A DNA stretch of 64,000 nucleotides from Isoetes taiwanensis (Eukaryota; Streptophyta; Lycopodiopsida; Isoetales; Isoetaceae): assembly GCA_021234155.1 (NCBI GenBank), contig JAJEKV010000062.1, forward strand, positions 7,394,425-7,458,424, in the 5' to 3' direction. This document shows positions 34,540-45,467 of the stretch, piece after piece (the stretch's first letter is position 1; the number at the start of each line of letters is the position of its first letter). A model generated the notes under the pieces. The model did no database searches, was not told where the DNA came from, and was given only the letters and a program-made list of their open reading frames with translations. The position numbers and the translations under genes were made by a program.

Positions 34540-36190
34540 TTTGTAGTTTGATTTATGCTCCCAAGGTAGTTTGAACAACTTCCTGCTCTTGCTCCCTATA
34601 TCCCCACAAGCAATCCACAACTACGTGACACAATATATGAGGTAATGAGGAATGACTTTTTGTTGTCAATAGTTAGTTTTCAGTGATTGTTCTTCCGAAT
34701 CTGATTTATTAATTGTGTCTTCCAGATGGTTTTGAATGCATTTGTCACCAATCCTCGCCAACCATGAGCAGTTTGTTAACAACCGTCACGATCCTCGGCG
34801 CCAACAATTTATTACGTTCCAACAGCTTATTACAGCTATTGAGTTACAACTAAATTCTATTTCATAGTCCTCTATTTTGTCGAGGTAAGCACAACAACAA
34901 AATAATATCACCGAATCTTAATAATCAGTTTTTATAGCTAATTCTATGGGCTTGTTTGTGTTATAGGCATAGGTGAGCTCTATAGGCTTTGTCAATTTAT
35001 TTGGAGGTGAATGTCGCAATGTCTTTATTCGTCGTAAGTAGAAGATTTTGCTCATGTTGAACATGCTTTGTCATTTACGCAGTTGGGTAAGGATGGCGTA
35101 TTCGATTTTATTGAGAGACACAATTTGTACAACTGTTTACATGGTAAAGTAAGTGGTTAATGGTGGCTTAGAGAATGTTCACTTGATATTTTCATTTTGT
35201 TCATTTGATCCAACTTTGTGGTTTAGGTATTACCGCTTTGAAGGGTGGATGGCAAAGGGCGAAGACATTACTTTTGCAACAGAGAGAATGTCTCTATGGC
35301 GGAGGTGGTTGAAGAACTACTAAAAGTCAAGCGATGATGAAACTTACGGATATCTATTGCATTTGTACCGCATTCTTTATTTGAAAAGGACCTACAATTT
35401 GGAAAAGAATTTCATGGCTTACGGTACCATAGCCTATCTTTTGTTGGTTTCAAATTCATTTACTACTTGTGCAAGATTTAATCACGAGTATGCCACTTAT
35501 TAATTTTTGTAGGTGGAGCTTTATGCAGAGTATGAACCTAGGCTTTTGTTACGCTTTTTAGAAGCGTTGATTACTACTCTTTAGATAAGGTGTTAACTAG
35601 CTCCCATAAATTGTTGCCATCGTTATTGGCCCTTGGAACTGACACATGTTAAGCATTCTATAGGCATATGAATTATGCACCAGAAGAGCGTTGACAAAAG
35701 AGCAATTGTTCATCCTTGGTCGCATGGGTAACTCTCGAGAGGCATTGGCCCTTATTGTTAAAAAAAAATTATGGGATATGCAAGAGGTGAGGACCGAGGC
35801 GGTGTTTCCGTGTTGGAGGTATATTATTAGATAATCACCAACACCATATGCAATGTTTGCAGGCTATAGACTTTGTTAAGACACAACATGTTGAAGAGCT
35901 TTGGGAAGAGTTAATTAACCAGTGCCTACATGACCCAGACATGGTGGGTGGATCATACACACTTGTTATGTTCTCGAATAGCATTTTAGTTTTTTCTTGT
36001 CATGTTACCATTAATTGCTAATATTGCTGCAGGCTGATTGTGTCAACCTACAAGCAAAGAAGTTCGGTGTTGCTCGTCATGGCATTCATGTTGGCGGCAA
36101 AGAAGCTACTAACAAAGTTGTCTTTGGCTGGCTCTCTGCGAAACTATTACTCTTCCAGATCGAGAAGATGTTCTTAGTCGAAATGTAAAA
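34540..36190 (+). pseudogene. VPS41: VPS41 fragment (HOPS complex subunit), C-terminal half
   Basis: VPS41 is a subunit of the HOPS tethering complex in vacuole fusion. Successive exon pieces, with frameshifts, give APYIPTSNPQLRDTIYE, ITAIELQLNS, KDGVFDFIERHNLY, a LLHLYRILYL segment, VELYAEYEPRLLLRFL, DYYSLDKVL, ALTKEQLFILGRMGNSREAL, AIDFVKTQHVEELWEELINQ, CLHDPDMVGGSYT and ADCVNL..ARHG. These follow the order of the VPS41 clathrin-heavy-chain-repeat region. Introns are retained between them. The C-terminal RING region and the N-terminal WD40 part are absent. The piece follows the SCAPER-like fragment inside Helitron C. Confidence 0.78.
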
Positions 36191-36664
36191 ATGGACCGGA
36201 TTATCCGACATGAGTGGTAGTGGTCGGTGCTTTGCATATGTTTAGACCCACTTGATTTACTGAGGATGTTGGGGTGGTGACATTTTTCTGCATACATGTC
36301 TATCACTCTACTTGTTTAAATGATACTTCTCATCCAAAACCCGAAAAAATTCAAAATGTTGCGGATAATAAGAGAAAATTCAACATGTTCCTTACAAGCA
36401 AGTCAGATAATAAATGAGGGCCGTTTTTCCTCCATCGAAAATTGTATATATCCCCGTGACCAAGCACCGGAAAGGTTTAAGCTCCCCTATGGTGGTATGC
36501 ACGGTTTGATAGGTAAATGGACCTCATCTACGCTCCATGCGTGGCATTTCTTCAGTGTGGATAGAATCTTTGAATAAAGGCAGTACGATGATGCTCATAA
36601 GATGCGGATAATTCATGCTCTTGAAAGCACCTTTGTTCGACGATTTTGTATGTAAACGTATACT

Positions 36665-36910
36665 GGGCAAAAGTATGCTGGTGGGTATCAAAAAACGCCC
36701 CAAAGACTTAGATCAAGACTGGATGTACTATTCTATCATAGTATTCCACTTGTCATTCATTGGAGCTGTTACATATTTCTATTGATTACCTAATTACCAT
36801 GTGCTAGTACCAGTAACACCCTAAACAAGCTGCCATATGGGGTGCTATATGAGTGCTGTCAGCATGCGTCCGGACGCATGCTTTTGATACCCACCAGCAT
36901 ACTTTTGCCC
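36665..36910. mobile_element. Small inverted-repeat element (MITE-like), 246 bp
   Basis: The ends are GGGCAAAAGTATGCTGGTGG and its reverse complement, continuing for 29 bases in total, flanked by TACT on both sides (36661-36664 and 36911-36914). A perfect 20-base palindrome, GCATGCGTCCGGACGCATGC, lies just inside the right end. No coding capacity. The family is not recognised. Confidence 0.75.
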
Positions 36911-37620
36911 TACTACCAATTCAATTATTTTTATTCTAAAAAAAATAAAAACTCATATGTTATGCTTTGATGACATACCTTGTATACCTATAAGTGTTTT
37001 GCCTTATGTTGCTATTATTACCAATTAGAAGTTCTAGATTAAATGATGAAGATCCACATTCAATTGGGGTGTTTTTCAATCTCCAGATTGATTTCTAAAA
37101 TTTTTGCTCCGTAGCCATGCATTTGCATCTAAAGCATTCGAGCATAATCAGTTGCTTTGCTTTAAAGCCCTTTTTTATGTGAATTCGAGCTAAATCAAAT
37201 TTCCCTTGTCGAATAGCTCTAACTTTCGATTGGGCTATCTCACGCAGAGATAAGAATTGGAGTTTGTGTTTAAAACGGTGCAAGATTGGCTTAAAACGAT
37301 TATTATCTCATGCTTTTGCATTCTTTATGTTATGGAATAATATGCCTTTTGCATATAGAAGGTTGTGAAAATAGATGTGCTTTGCATTTTCTATCAACCT
37401 AAATACGCAAATCTTTGGAATTTTTCTGATGTGGCCATACTCAAAACCGTCCGATCTATAATTTTATGAATCTATGGTCATGATAGAAATAACCATGTTA
37501 CAAAATAATGGAAATGACAATTTATATGAATTGGCATGCCTTAAATTATAAATCATCTTCTTATTAACTATTGAATTTAATCTCGATGAAAAGCCCAGCA
37601 ACGCTGGGCACTTTTTCTAG

Positions 37621-38450
37621 TATATTGTAATGAGCCCATTTATAAACATAAGGTATCTCAAAACTAGTATTTTTTGGTGATTAAGTAAACAATTTGCTTA
37701 ATTTTTGTTGGAATTTGAGATCTCTTTGGTTTCAATATGTAATGAAATTTCTATGTTTGAGTTGCATTGTTCTTGTTCTCGACTCGCTATCCGAGAAAAC
37801 TGGAAGAAAGCTTGGATGCACACTAACAGACAAAAATTCGAATTATGGACAGTTTTCGGGTCGGGGTGCTCCTTTTTGTGTAAAATAACAGGGTTCCAAA
37901 AAAAAGTGGGAATGGAATGAGTCCCACTTTAATTAAATACGACTTAAAAGTGCGCACATACTTCAACCTATACAATCGGACATCTTACTACCAATCATAT
38001 CAAATTAATGATTTGTATGGTCTTTGCATCTAATCAATGCATAACATATTCAACTATCAAATTGTCTGTCTTCTAGAGCCTTTCAAAATGTTATCTTCCT
38101 AGGATGGGTCCTGATTTATAAACAACTGGCAAAGTGAAGTGGTGTTCTCATTGAGCTTTTGAAAAACCTTGAATACAAAGAGCCCTTATAGGGTGGATGA
38201 AAAAATGCTTAACAATATATGCTCCGAAATATAGACAATTCTCGAGAGCATTTAATCTGCCAAACAATCCATGGATGCAAATAATCCATGGAATCCAGTA
38301 TATTTTGAGTTTCCCATTGGAAAGCATTGCACTCCTATTGGCCTTCTGGAACTTGTATCCAATTCTATCTTCAGCAGTCCACTACAATCTTGTTAAGAGA
38401 TGATAAGAAATTTGTTGCTAGTTTTCACAATTTCATGAGTTTGCCTCGTA
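37621..38450. other. No recognisable feature
   Basis: This is AT-rich sequence right of Helitron C. Short open frames have no motif. Confidence 0.4.
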
Positions 38451-39060
38451 CCTGGGAGTGGGTATTCGATCACTGTTTTCTGTGCCCGTGCTTGATGTGC
38501 CATTTTAGGAGATGAAGTGAGAAAATTACCATCAAACTCTAGCATTGCCATTTTAGGAGATGAAGTGAGAAAATTACCATCAAACTCTAGCATTGCCATT
38601 CTGGGAGATGAAGTGAGAACATTCCCATCTTTTTATGAAATTTATACAAGTTAATCATCCTTGTTTAACAGTGCGCAATGTAAAATGGATATTCCGGGAT
38701 ATTCTCAGGTTCAGCGCATTTCTCATGTTCAGCTTAAACTGGGCCTAATGGGCCGACTTGACTCAGTATTATGGGCATTTATGGGCCGATTAGAACTGAG
38801 CAGTGGATAGAGTCAATCTTCTCTTGTTATAACAATGTGCTCATTCTTTGGTAATCGATCACTCCTTTCTGTGCTCATGCTTGATGTGTCTTCCAGGAGG
38901 TGAAGTGAGAACATTCCTATCTATCTATGCAATTTATGAAGTTAATCGTCCTTGGTTAACAACGTGCAATGTAAAATGTAGATTTCTCACGTTCGGCCCA
39001 TTTCTCACGTTAAATAAACTGGGCCCAATGGGCGGACTTGACTGAGTAGTTATGAGAATT
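38450..39060 (+). repeat. Nested tandem duplications
   Basis: A 48-base unit with AGGAGATGAAGTGAGAAAAT is repeated at 38508, 38556 and, shorter, at 38604. A larger unit of about 390 bases (CGATCACT, TTTCTGTGC, GATGAAGTGAGAACATTCC, TGCAATGTAAAATG, GGGCC..ATGGGC) occurs at 38460-38760 and again at 38855-39060. No gene. Confidence 0.75.
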
Positions 39061-40089
39061 TATGGGCCGACTGGACTGAGCAGCGTTGTAATTTATACGT
39101 CAATCTTTTGTGGTATAACGGTGTGCAATATATTTGTCACGTTCACAAAACTGGGCCCAATGGGCATATTTGTCACATTGCCCCAATGGCCCGACTAGAT
39201 AATTGTTGGGCAAAATCAGAGGAACAGAACCCATTGAAATTCCTCCATTAAAATTTAACCTAACGGAATATAGTATGAACCTCAACTATCTTGCACCGTT
39301 ACCTTAATTGTGCCGTTATTTTTTAACCCCATAATCTTAACGGAATTTTTTAACGGAAGCCAATGTGAAGCACAGTTAAGTTAATTTTTTTAACCTAACA
39401 ACACTTTAACGGCCAATGTGAAGCGACCCTTTGTTACACAGATGGTTCTGAAATACCATGTAGAACTACAGAATGCGCTTGGAAGGACAGAGTGGAATCA
39501 ACTTGCCATGTGTCTCAACTTGTTGTACAGGTAATGGATATTCTGTTATGCTGGTTTAATTCCATACTTTGCCTTATTGCTCAGTCTCTTTGATGCTCAG
39601 ATCCGTACTTTGGATAGCATAATAAGGTGGAAAAAACTCCTCCTCTCAGAAGAAACAGTAAGCTACCTAACAAGTATCAAATACCACTAACAAGAAATAG
39701 AATTTCAACTCTTAAAATATGCTCAAAACGTGCCAAAACAACTACACCAATTGAAACCAAAACTCCACTTGTAACCAGACTTCCCCAACTCTATTTGGCA
39801 ACCAAACCTCTACATGACTATGTCACCAAATATGTAACATTGAAATTCGCGAGCACATGCAACTTTAGCAAGCAAAACCCTTGGAAATATCACGCCCCAA
39901 CTCTTGAATCTTGCATGGAAAACATAAGAACAAAGCACACATTTAGCCTCATGACAGCTCGAAGCAATGTTGTGTATGGGCGTGAGATTCCACTATGTCC
40001 TTAGGTCGGCTAATAATGCAAGGTCATCTAATAATATCTTATGCTCAAGTCCAAAAAATCGTTTGTTAAAATATGCAATATAGACTACT
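39061..40089. other. No recognisable gene
   Basis: The 125-codon open frame at 39627-40004 is basic and T/K-rich and has no motif I recognise. AACGGNAATTTTTTAACGG-like words repeat around 39300-39420. Confidence 0.4.
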
Positions 40090-40152
40090 TATGCTTATGC
40101 CTTGGGTAGGGGTGCTTTTGGTGTTGTCTATACAGGCATATTAGATTTTACC
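40090..40152 (+). pseudogene. Protein kinase glycine-loop fragment
   Basis: A short frame reads YALGRGAFGVVYTGIL, which fits the ATP-binding GxGxFGxVYxG loop of receptor-like kinases. Nothing else of the kinase domain is seen on either side. It is probably an exon remnant or a chance survivor of decay. Confidence 0.4.
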
Positions 40153-41162
40153 TTTAAAAGTTCCTTTTTATTATTGCTTGCTTGTGGTTATATATTAAAT
40201 TTATGTAGCAAGTATTTTATCTGCACTCATGTTACATTTCACTCATTAGCTATGCTCAACTCAACTATGCTCTAATGACTTCTTAGTTAGGTTAATATAT
40301 AACATAATAACAGGGGGTTTTCTTTGTGTTTTTGTACGCTTTTCACTAAGGTTTTCCTATGATTTCGTGATGTATTCAAATGGATGTACTAATGCGTACA
40401 TCTAGAGTGCACCATTTCTGAGCCATTGATTTTAGCCTTTTTTTTTCAATGGTCAACAACCAATGGCTCACAACAAAAGCCCTTTTTTTGTGCGTGTGGT
40501 GCATAATGGGCACATGAAGGCTTGAAGGGTGCAATGTAGTGCAGTTTCCCCGCCGGCAACACATTTCTTATCATAACTTTTGATCCAGAGCTCTGTTTGA
40601 GATGGTTTTTATTGCGTTGGAAAGCTCTCTCCGAGATCTTTTTGATAGTGTATGATATAGATATGTTTGGTTAAGTTATATATGCTAAAACAACAATTTT
40701 TTGGCCGGGTTTGGTAGGCTTTCACATCCTACCAGCTGATTAATACAGGATTGCGCTATTGGATATTGTTTTATGGCTCATTCCGAATGAAGCTTGCAAA
40801 AAATTACCATGCATTTTTAGATTTTGAGGCAGTTATTAAGCAAATTCCAAGGCTTCTAGATCCTTGTGCTAACAAGCAGAAAAGTTTCCCACTTTGGTTT
40901 CTCACCACAAGAATCCATGGAGGCCAAAGGCTGCTGTTAAATTCCAGTTGAAAAATGTTTGTGTATGGGTGTTGCAAATTTTATGACTTTCAGAATAATG
41001 GGATCAATCTGCTCTTTCTTTATGGCAACTTTTACTTATGTTCTATTTGTTTTATTGTGATCAAATTCAAAAGCTACAGGTGATGAAAGCCTCAAATGAA
41101 TTCTAGTTTTTTTCTAGTTTGAATTCTAAAATTTTTGTCACACTGGGGGGGGAGGGAGGGGG
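40153..41162. other. No recognisable gene
   Basis: AT-rich sequence without motif or clear repeat. It ends in a G-rich run (GGGGGGGGAGGGAGGGGGGG) at 41146-41164. Confidence 0.4.
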
Positions 41163-41690
41163 GGTGACGTCGTTAAGGCCCCAAAGGGGCCAAAATTTTT
41201 TTTTTGCAACACAAACCATTAACATCCAACATATAAAAATTAAATCCCCCAACACATAACAACCAACACATAACAACCATTGACATTAACAACCAACACA
41301 TAACTACCATTGGGTCCAACACATTTAAATTAAAATCCCCCTTAAACCCCCTTTGGTTTGGGTGCATATTCACACAGGGGGTCAGGGGGTGACATAGGGC
41401 AGCGAGAGCCCTCATAATTGTATTTTGCACGTACGAAATCAACACCATATAGTATTCCGCTTGAAATCTTATAGTATTTTGTGAATCTTGTTATACAGTA
41501 TAGCAAATTTTGTACTTGCATACCCCATAAACGAGGAACTTTACGTACGGTGTAGATTAAGGAATAAGGGGTGAATATGCCTATCCAACAGCTCTCGTTG
41601 CCCGAAGTCACCCCCCGTGTGAATATGCACCCAAACCAAAAACAAATCCAATGCATAACTTGCCCTTTTATAGACTATATAGTGCTCTGT
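41163..41690. mobile_element. Foldback (inverted-repeat) element, copy 1
   Basis: It contains TTTGGGTGCATATTCACAC near 41355 and its reverse complement near 41620, and between them TACGTACGGTGTAGATTAAG. The terminal part GTTAAGGCCCCAAAGGGGCC followed by a T-run matches the right end of the copy at 49738-50243 in opposite orientation. The left arm is longer and carries AACACATAACAACCA repeats. No coding capacity. Confidence 0.7.
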
Positions 41691-41834
41691 GAAGACAAAT
41701 TTAACATTAGCATTTTATAGAAAGGTCACGTTAGTACTTTTCTCTTGGCTATTTTGTTACTGGGGACTATAGGAACATACTATTACCATGATCTCAGGTG
41801 GTAAAAAATGTCATTGCCTTGCTTTGCAGTTAAT

Positions 41835-42170
41835 TACCTGGATGTCCAGATAACTATTGTTTAGGCATTGAGATATGGCAACAGACAGGAGGCATTGTTA
41901 TTTCACAAAAAAAGTACATTAAAGACTTACTACAACAGTTCAACATGCAGAATTGCAGGTCAGTTGCTTCTCCATTTGAGCCGGGCCTCAAACTTGATCT
42001 CAATCTTGATGAGACTGAATGGAATAATACCTTGTATCGTAGCTTTGTTGGTGCGCTCATCTATTTGCAAACCAGATATTGCTTTTGCAGCTGCGCTTCT
42101 TAGTCGCTTTATGGCCCTGCCTAGGAAATCTCATTGGCTTGCTGCCAAACGCGTTTTGGCCTACTTAAAA
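41835..42170 (+). pseudogene. Ty1/Copia retrotransposon, end of RT and start of RNase H
   Basis: The frames give YCLGIEIWQQTGGIVISQKK, YIKDLLQQFNM, then after a frameshift near 42075 FAAALLSRFMALPRKSHW and LAAKRVLAYLK. This is the YLGIE..GI.ISQ.KY.. and P..HW.AAKRVLRYLKG stretch of Copia polyproteins. It stops at 42170, where the MULE is inserted, and resumes at 49706. The Copia 5' part is not visible upstream. Confidence 0.85.
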
Positions 42171-42910
42171 CGGTGCTACTATCGGCTCCCTAGATTAACT
42201 AGGGGAGCCAATGGGATTCGCTTGAGCGAATCCCTGGGATTCGCTTGAGCGAATCATGGGGATTCGCTCAGGCGAATCCTCTCGAATCCTCTAGTGACGT
42301 GGCGTCCACGTCCGCCCTCAAAGGGGGATTCGCTTAAGCGAATCCCCAACCCATAGTTAAGAAAAAACGTGTGAAGAAATCCCGCTGGATGTGACGTGCT
42401 AAAAAATTCTTGGGGGGGATTCCCTTGAGCGAATCCCCCTCCCCTGCATTAATGATGTACTTTTTTTCACATGTGTGGGGGGGGGATTCGCTCAAGGGAA
42501 TCCCCCCAATATAATTAAATGTACTTTTTTTCACATGTGTGGGGGGTATGTACTTTTTTTTTGACATGTGGGGGGGGGATTCAAGGGGGAATCCCCCAAC
42601 AATATTGCGCGTTGGGTTCCTCCCCCATGTCTCATTTTTTACAATTTTCTTGTACCTCCTAATTTGTAACACGGGATATGCTTTGAGCGCAAGCCCCCAT
42701 GTGGATCTCGCCAAGGGGGACAAGGGGGCCAGATAAGGACAAGGGGGACAAGGGGGCCAAACGAGTAAGTAGAACGATTCGCTTGAATCGTTCTACCACC
42801 GTTGCAAGGCCGAAGATGTTCTATATAGAACACCTTCGGCCTGATAGAGAAACATCCATTGCAGGCTCTCGGCTACAAGAGGAACCGCCTTTGAAGAACA
42901 CAAAGGTAAT
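42171..42910 (+). repeat. MULE left terminal inverted repeat
   Basis: It begins CGGTGCTACTATCGGCTCCC and pairs with 48990-49705. It carries at least seven full or half palindromes of type GATTCGCT..AGCGAATC (42213-42234, 42238-42255, 42261-42278, a perfect 24-base one at 42324-42347, and variants near 42415, 42485 and 42775). It also has GACGTGGCGTCCACGTC near 42296, a 34-base palindrome around TTCTATATAGAA at 42809-42842, and GGGGGACAAGGGGG runs at 42715-42760. Confidence 0.92.
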
Positions 42911-43439
42911 TGTTTTGCATCCATCATATTTTGACTATGATCCCTCCCTCCTCGTCCACCCTTCTTTCAATATTTCAAAACATATTAGAACACTCCTATC
43001 TTGCCATGTTGCCTCAATATGCTAGAACAGTCCTTTCATGTGGCGCATTGCTAGAGGAAATCGCCTGTAACTAATGCTAAAGGATAGTCAAGCTTTTTTG
43101 AGGATTCATTTTGTCCCACCCAATATATAGGCTAGTTTGCGTCAACAATCAACCCTAAAAAGTTTCAAATCAGCTTTCTTGAAAATTCTAAGCCACCACA
43201 TTTTGATGTTTGATAATATATATTGCATTATATACACGCACCAAGTACATAATTAAGTGATCCATTTGTGACATTGCAAATGGCAAATCAAATGCTATTA
43301 TGGGCACCACTTTGCGACGAGTAAAATTAAATTTGTTCACACAATATTATTCAGTTTCATGCTCAAAGCATCCCTCAGGCATTGGCCACAAGTTGAAGAT
43401 CAGATCAGTGAATGAGAACCCACGTGGGCAAAAGGGCTT

Positions 43440-43640
43440 TGCAAAGTGCTCGTGAGGATTCTCGTGACGTGGCGTCCACGTCCGCGCCCAAAGGGGGGAT
43501 TCACTTAAGCGAATCCTCAATCCATAGTTAAAAAAAACGTGTGAAGAAATCCAGCATTTAATGCACTGGATTTGGCATGCTTAAAAAATCTTGGGGGAAT
43601 TCCCTTAAAAAATCTTGGGGGGATTCCCTTGAGCCCAACA
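43440..43640 (+). repeat. Internal partial copy of the MULE terminal repeat
   Basis: GTGACGTGGCGTCCACGTCC, GGGGGATTCACTTAAGCGAA, ACGTGTGAAGAAATCC and TTGGGGGGATTCCCTTGAGC repeat the middle of the left TIR (42290-42430) in the same orientation, with changes. It lies upstream of the plus-strand gene and could act in its promoter or be a remnant of an older element. Confidence 0.8.
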
Positions 43641-43730
43641 AGATAGAGAAACAGTGATTATGGTTAATTCTTTTGTTTAGTGAGATTATACCCTAATCTA
43701 GTACCTGTTTGTGGTTGCAGTTTGCTGCAA

Positions 43731-45019
43731 ATGTCTTCTTCAGAGCCAGTGCCGGTTGCACACATGGACGAGCGACCATTGCCCTTTGACTTAGAAAGCG
43801 GGGCCCAGCATCCAGCTCGCATTGGAAGTATCATATCCTGGTATGCCCAAAACCACTTATCTTTTGCAGAACAATACGTTGTTTGCACTAACTTTTCCAC
43901 ATGTTTTATTGCAGGGAGTACCATGGCATTTGGTGCCTCGTTAGAAGGGTGATTCAAGTGGAAACCGGTCGTGCCCCTTCGGTTGCACAGAGATGGATCT
44001 GCACTGCGGAGGGGTGCACACACTTTCTTGACAGAGTGCGCCGGGATCCTGGATTCCCTGGTCTGACATGGGATGGGGCCTGGGGACACCACCAGAGCCA
44101 CCATCGAGATCACTGGTGGCCCGATGACAGGCACTCCGGTCCTCGTGCCCAGGCACCGAGAAATTCAACCAGAGTCGCAGCTGACCGCGAGAAGGCAGCG
44201 CGAAGACGACAAGATCCACAGATGGCCGCCCGCATGTTGGCGAACGTAGCCAGACACAGAGATGCTGCGAGGCAGGGTGCTACCACAATGCGTTTGCAAC
44301 ATATCCTTACACCCGAGGCGGCACTGGAAGCCTTTCCAGAGGGGCCAGATGCGGTCTTGCACGATGTGAGCACCCAGCACAGGCAAGAGCGCCAGAGGCT
44401 GCAACCATTTCATGAAGGACGCATCAGAGTGCGGTTAGGTACCGCAGATATGGTTGGGCCCGATGATTGGGAAGCACATCAGCTTCTCAATGATTGGGCG
44501 ATTGCGCAGAGATTGGCGGGTCATATGCCAACAGAGCAGGAGTTACTAGCTGAGCTCATCCGAATACGGGGTTCTCACCGAGAGGAGGGTCCAGACCCAT
44601 CTTCACGTTCAACTTCAAGAACTACTATGATCCCCACTCCATCTGATCCCTCTTTTGCAGCGGAGCAGGATAGACTGCATGCCGATATGGCCGAATTTGG
44701 TGCGAGCAGTAGGGACACTAGGTCTCAGATGAGTGGCCCGACTCCAACAGATCCAGAGTCTCCTCTCCCCATGGCATCTGGTCTCCCGGGGGTGGATCCG
44801 ACTCCACCAGACCTATATTTGGCCACCCCTCCTTCTATATGTCGTCTCCGCGGTGATACGGTTGACCCTCCCAGGGGGCGTCAGGTCTTTGATGACATTG
44901 TGAGCACTGCCATGGCTGGCACTGGCATGGCACATACCTTGACCTCGCCATTTCCACCTGATTGTTCTTCTTGTACCACTTTGGTGAGTTTGACAGACAC
45001 ACCATTTGGAGCTACTTAG
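43731..45019 (+). CDS. MULE second gene, unknown protein, convergent to transposase
   Basis: The model has exon 1 at 43731-43840 (ATG after an upstream GTTGCAG acceptor), a GT-AG intron 43841-43914 and exon 2 at 43915-45019, giving about 404 codons in one frame. I do not recognise the protein. The N-terminal part has RWICTAEGCTHFLDRVRRD followed by GHHQSHHRDH; the W-x-C-x4-C plus His cluster could be a zinc finger, loosely like FLYWCH or WRKY-GCM folds. The middle is R/Q/A-rich and likely helical (DREKAARRRQDPQMAARML). Residues about 230-400 are S/P/T-rich and low in order. GGTGAGT at about 44980 could be a donor for a further exon after 45129, so the C-terminus is uncertain. It ends about 450 bases before the transposase stop. 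The layout resembles maize MuDR (mudrA and mudrB convergent), but no MURB similarity is claimed. Confidence 0.62.
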
Positions 45020-45467
45020 TGTGTGTGTGGCATGCACATTGGATATATCATGCGGCAGCTTGTCCGATGCATATGGCAAACCCAGCTGGCCGCTATTATA
45101 CCCATCACAAGGGACTGGTACACTGCAGGTGATGTGCGCCAGTTTAGGAGTGAGTGGCCTGTGGCCTGTACTAGTTGCTCTCTTGTATTGTAGAGTGTTT
45201 TGGTACCACCAGAGGATTAGTGGCCTCTGGTAGTGCAGTTTGTATGCTACCGAACCATATTATATTGCCGCTCATTGTGATTTCATAGGGTGATCTCAAT
45301 ACAATGAAAACATATTTAATTGAAAAAGTATTGATGCGAAGAAACAGTCAATAGTGTCGCATCTGCCATTTCTGAATGCACAATAAATATTTTAGACTTA
45401 TATCCACATATGATTAGCAAATGCGTTGACAAGTATGAAGTTAATGGACCTAATTAAGGATGATGCC
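45020..45467. other. Convergent intergenic region of the MULE
   Basis: About 450 bases separate the stops of the two MULE genes. It should hold both polyadenylation regions and possibly the last exon of the plus-strand gene. ACCAGAGG..CCTCTGGT near 45210-45235 is a short inverted repeat. Confidence 0.45.

Larger units (their letters stand above)
30000..37620 (+). mobile_element. Helitron C carrying SCAPER-like and VPS41 fragments
   Basis: It starts TCTATATATAGTAATAAAGG after an A, followed by GGATAATCTGTGCGCGCATT, and ends with GCCCAGC-AAC-GCTGGGC, ACTTTTT and CTAG (37617-37620) before a T. Inside, all in plus orientation, are exons of a SCAPER-like gene and then of VPS41. A LINE is inserted in the first and a small inverted-repeat element lies near the end. 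No Rep/helicase frame is seen, so it depended on another element for movement. Confidence 0.78.

Noticed and set aside
23873-37620. A single 13.7-kb transposon with inverted ends
   Set aside because: Each end belongs to its own Helitron with its own 5' start (29726 and 30000). No target duplication frames the whole span.
39627-40004. 125-codon open frame
   Set aside because: It has no recognised motif, no splice or promoter context and a composition like the surrounding AT-rich DNA. Kept only as part of an unannotated stretch.
42171-42910. Mutator target duplication placed directly at GGCTCCC (42184/49692)
   Set aside because: Flanks there do not match. Moving out 13 bases on both sides gives a perfect TACTTAAAA pair and restores Copia coding, so the borders were set at 42171 and 49705.
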